60,000 nucleotides of DNA. Source: Hydractinia symbiolongicarpus. Lineage: Eukaryota; Cnidaria; Hydrozoa; Anthoathecata; Hydractiniidae. Below are positions 59,157 through 60,000 of this stretch, one piece after another (position 1 is the stretch's first letter; each line of letters opens with the position of its first letter). Under the pieces are notes generated by a model. That model saw only the letters and a program-made list of their open reading frames with translations, did no database searches and had not been told where the DNA came from. The stretch spans positions 10,728,001 through 10,788,000 of the forward strand of contig NC_079884.1 in the NCBI RefSeq assembly GCF_029227915.1, in the 5' to 3' direction. A program made the translations under genes and the position numbers.

Positions 59157-60000
59157 ATGGACGATATCGAAACTAAGATTCAAAGCATTGTTCACAATGC
59201 CCTTTCAAAGTACCAAGAACACCTAGAGAAAGGTAAGAAGTTATTACGCAAACGTGCGAAATTAGTTAGACTGGCTGATAGTAAAAACTGGGCTACAGTT
59301 AATGAGTACTTAAGCGATGATATGGCCTCAGACTCTGACGACGAGAAAAGGATAAGCAGGGCAATAAGATCACCCCACGCGAAAATAGAAAACAGAAAGA
59401 AATCCAGAAGTGATAAGAGACGATAAGTATAATGCGCATCATCCTTTTAAGAGAAAATACAAAAGTTATTCTGAGCAGAGTTGTTGAGGTTGTGGTAGGA
59501 TAGGACATTCGCAATGCCCATTCAACAGAAATCCGAACAGTTCAAGTTCCTACAGACATTCTGTTTCTTTAACCAGGACATTTTTTGTTTTTTGTAATTT
59601 TTGTGGCTTAAATAAGCGTTGAAATTGAGATATAGTCAACTTTTTTAATAAGGATAATTTTGGAACATTAGGAGACTACAGAAAGCGTTGTCGGAAAACT
59701 ATCGAAAAAATTACAAATTCTGGCGAAGCGACCTGGAAGCATCACCTTTCGTTTTAAGCATGGTTAAAGATCACCTTTACAGATTACCTTTACTTTATAG
59801 ATTACCTTTTTCTTCAAGACAAATCCGTTTTTTCTACGCTAAAAACAACGCGTCTAGTCTAAGACACAGCTATTTCGTTGACGTCCAGCATAAACAAGCT
59901 TTTACATCAAGGTTGTATCGAAGAGGTAAAAAGTATGCCATTTTGCTGCAATGCTTTGACAGTTGCCGCAGGAAAAAAGTTGAGATTAGTCATAGATTTG
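59157..60000 (+). mobile_element. DIRS-like retroelement, start of coding region, degenerate, runs off window
   Basis: From the ATG at 59157 a 90-codon frame codes a lysine-rich Gag-like start (ETKIQSIVHNALSKYQEHL) and an acidic patch (SDDMASDSDDEK). A frameshift near 59425 and a TGA in a zinc-knuckle-like sequence (C-x2-C-x4-H-x2-C, about 59478-59520) break it. Further on, in changing frames, there are FFYAKNNASSLRHS, then GCIEEVKSMPFCCNALTVA and GKKLRLVIDL at the very end. The last two blocks match the start of the reverse transcriptase of DIRS-type elements, in which C-N-P-L-T-V-A and L-R-L-V-I-D-L-R-H-V-N follow each other. The rest lies to the right of the window. Ty3-type elements are the alternative. 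Confidence 0.65.

Overview
This 60 kb window is animal nuclear DNA: AT-rich (roughly two thirds A+T by eye), intron-dense with GT-AG introns, and full of decayed transposons. The absence of operons, the gene content (a liprin-alpha and a CABIN1 orthologue, both metazoan-type multi-exon genes) and the repeat families (DIRS-like, hAT, LINEs with GAT tails, a tRNA-derived SINE) fit an early-branching metazoan, most likely a cnidarian and perhaps a hydrozoan. The species cannot be fixed from the sequence alone.

Two host genes run away from each other. On the minus strand, 13559 down to 102 and off the left edge, lies a liprin-alpha (PPFIA-type) presynaptic scaffold gene. I could place 22 exons whose reading frames join without a break, coding about 1,018 residues: the conserved N-terminus, a long coiled-coil region, a Ser-rich linker, SAM1 and most of SAM2. 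SAM3 and the C-terminus lie outside the window. On the plus strand, 22988 to 54945, lies a complete CABIN1 orthologue, the metazoan counterpart of yeast Hir3 and the large TPR subunit of the HIRA histone H3.3 chaperone complex. I place 54 exons and about 1,975 residues. Its start codon is alone on the first coding exon, and its stop comes just after the segment where the human protein continues into its MEF2- and calcineurin-binding tail.

The roughly 9.4 kb between the two start codons (13560-22987) holds a 3.8 kb hAT transposon (14695-18468) with 14 bp inverted ends and a 5 bp target duplication, a poly-T-rich minisatellite touching its right side, a tRNA-like sequence, and a 5'-truncated LINE relic.

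The introns are the main site of mobile DNA: two short inverted-repeat elements with 6 bp target duplications (11344-11545 and 28133-28784), a 1.76 kb inverted-repeat element filling one CABIN1 intron (39977-41733), LINE relics (35391-35513, 49430-51068), a GTT microsatellite, and a 35-unit, 30 bp satellite in the last CABIN1 intron.

Downstream of CABIN1 (54946-60000) are a second copy of a hairpin-headed short repeat, a coiled-coil or BESS-like minus-strand open frame of unknown origin, a truncated SINE with an AAT tail, a C2H2-like gene relic, and the start of a degenerate DIRS-like retroelement that runs off the right edge. I found no evidence of a wholly new gene system. The most unusual items are the ordered satellite, the all-phase-0 exon structure of liprin, and the truncated-tail CABIN1.
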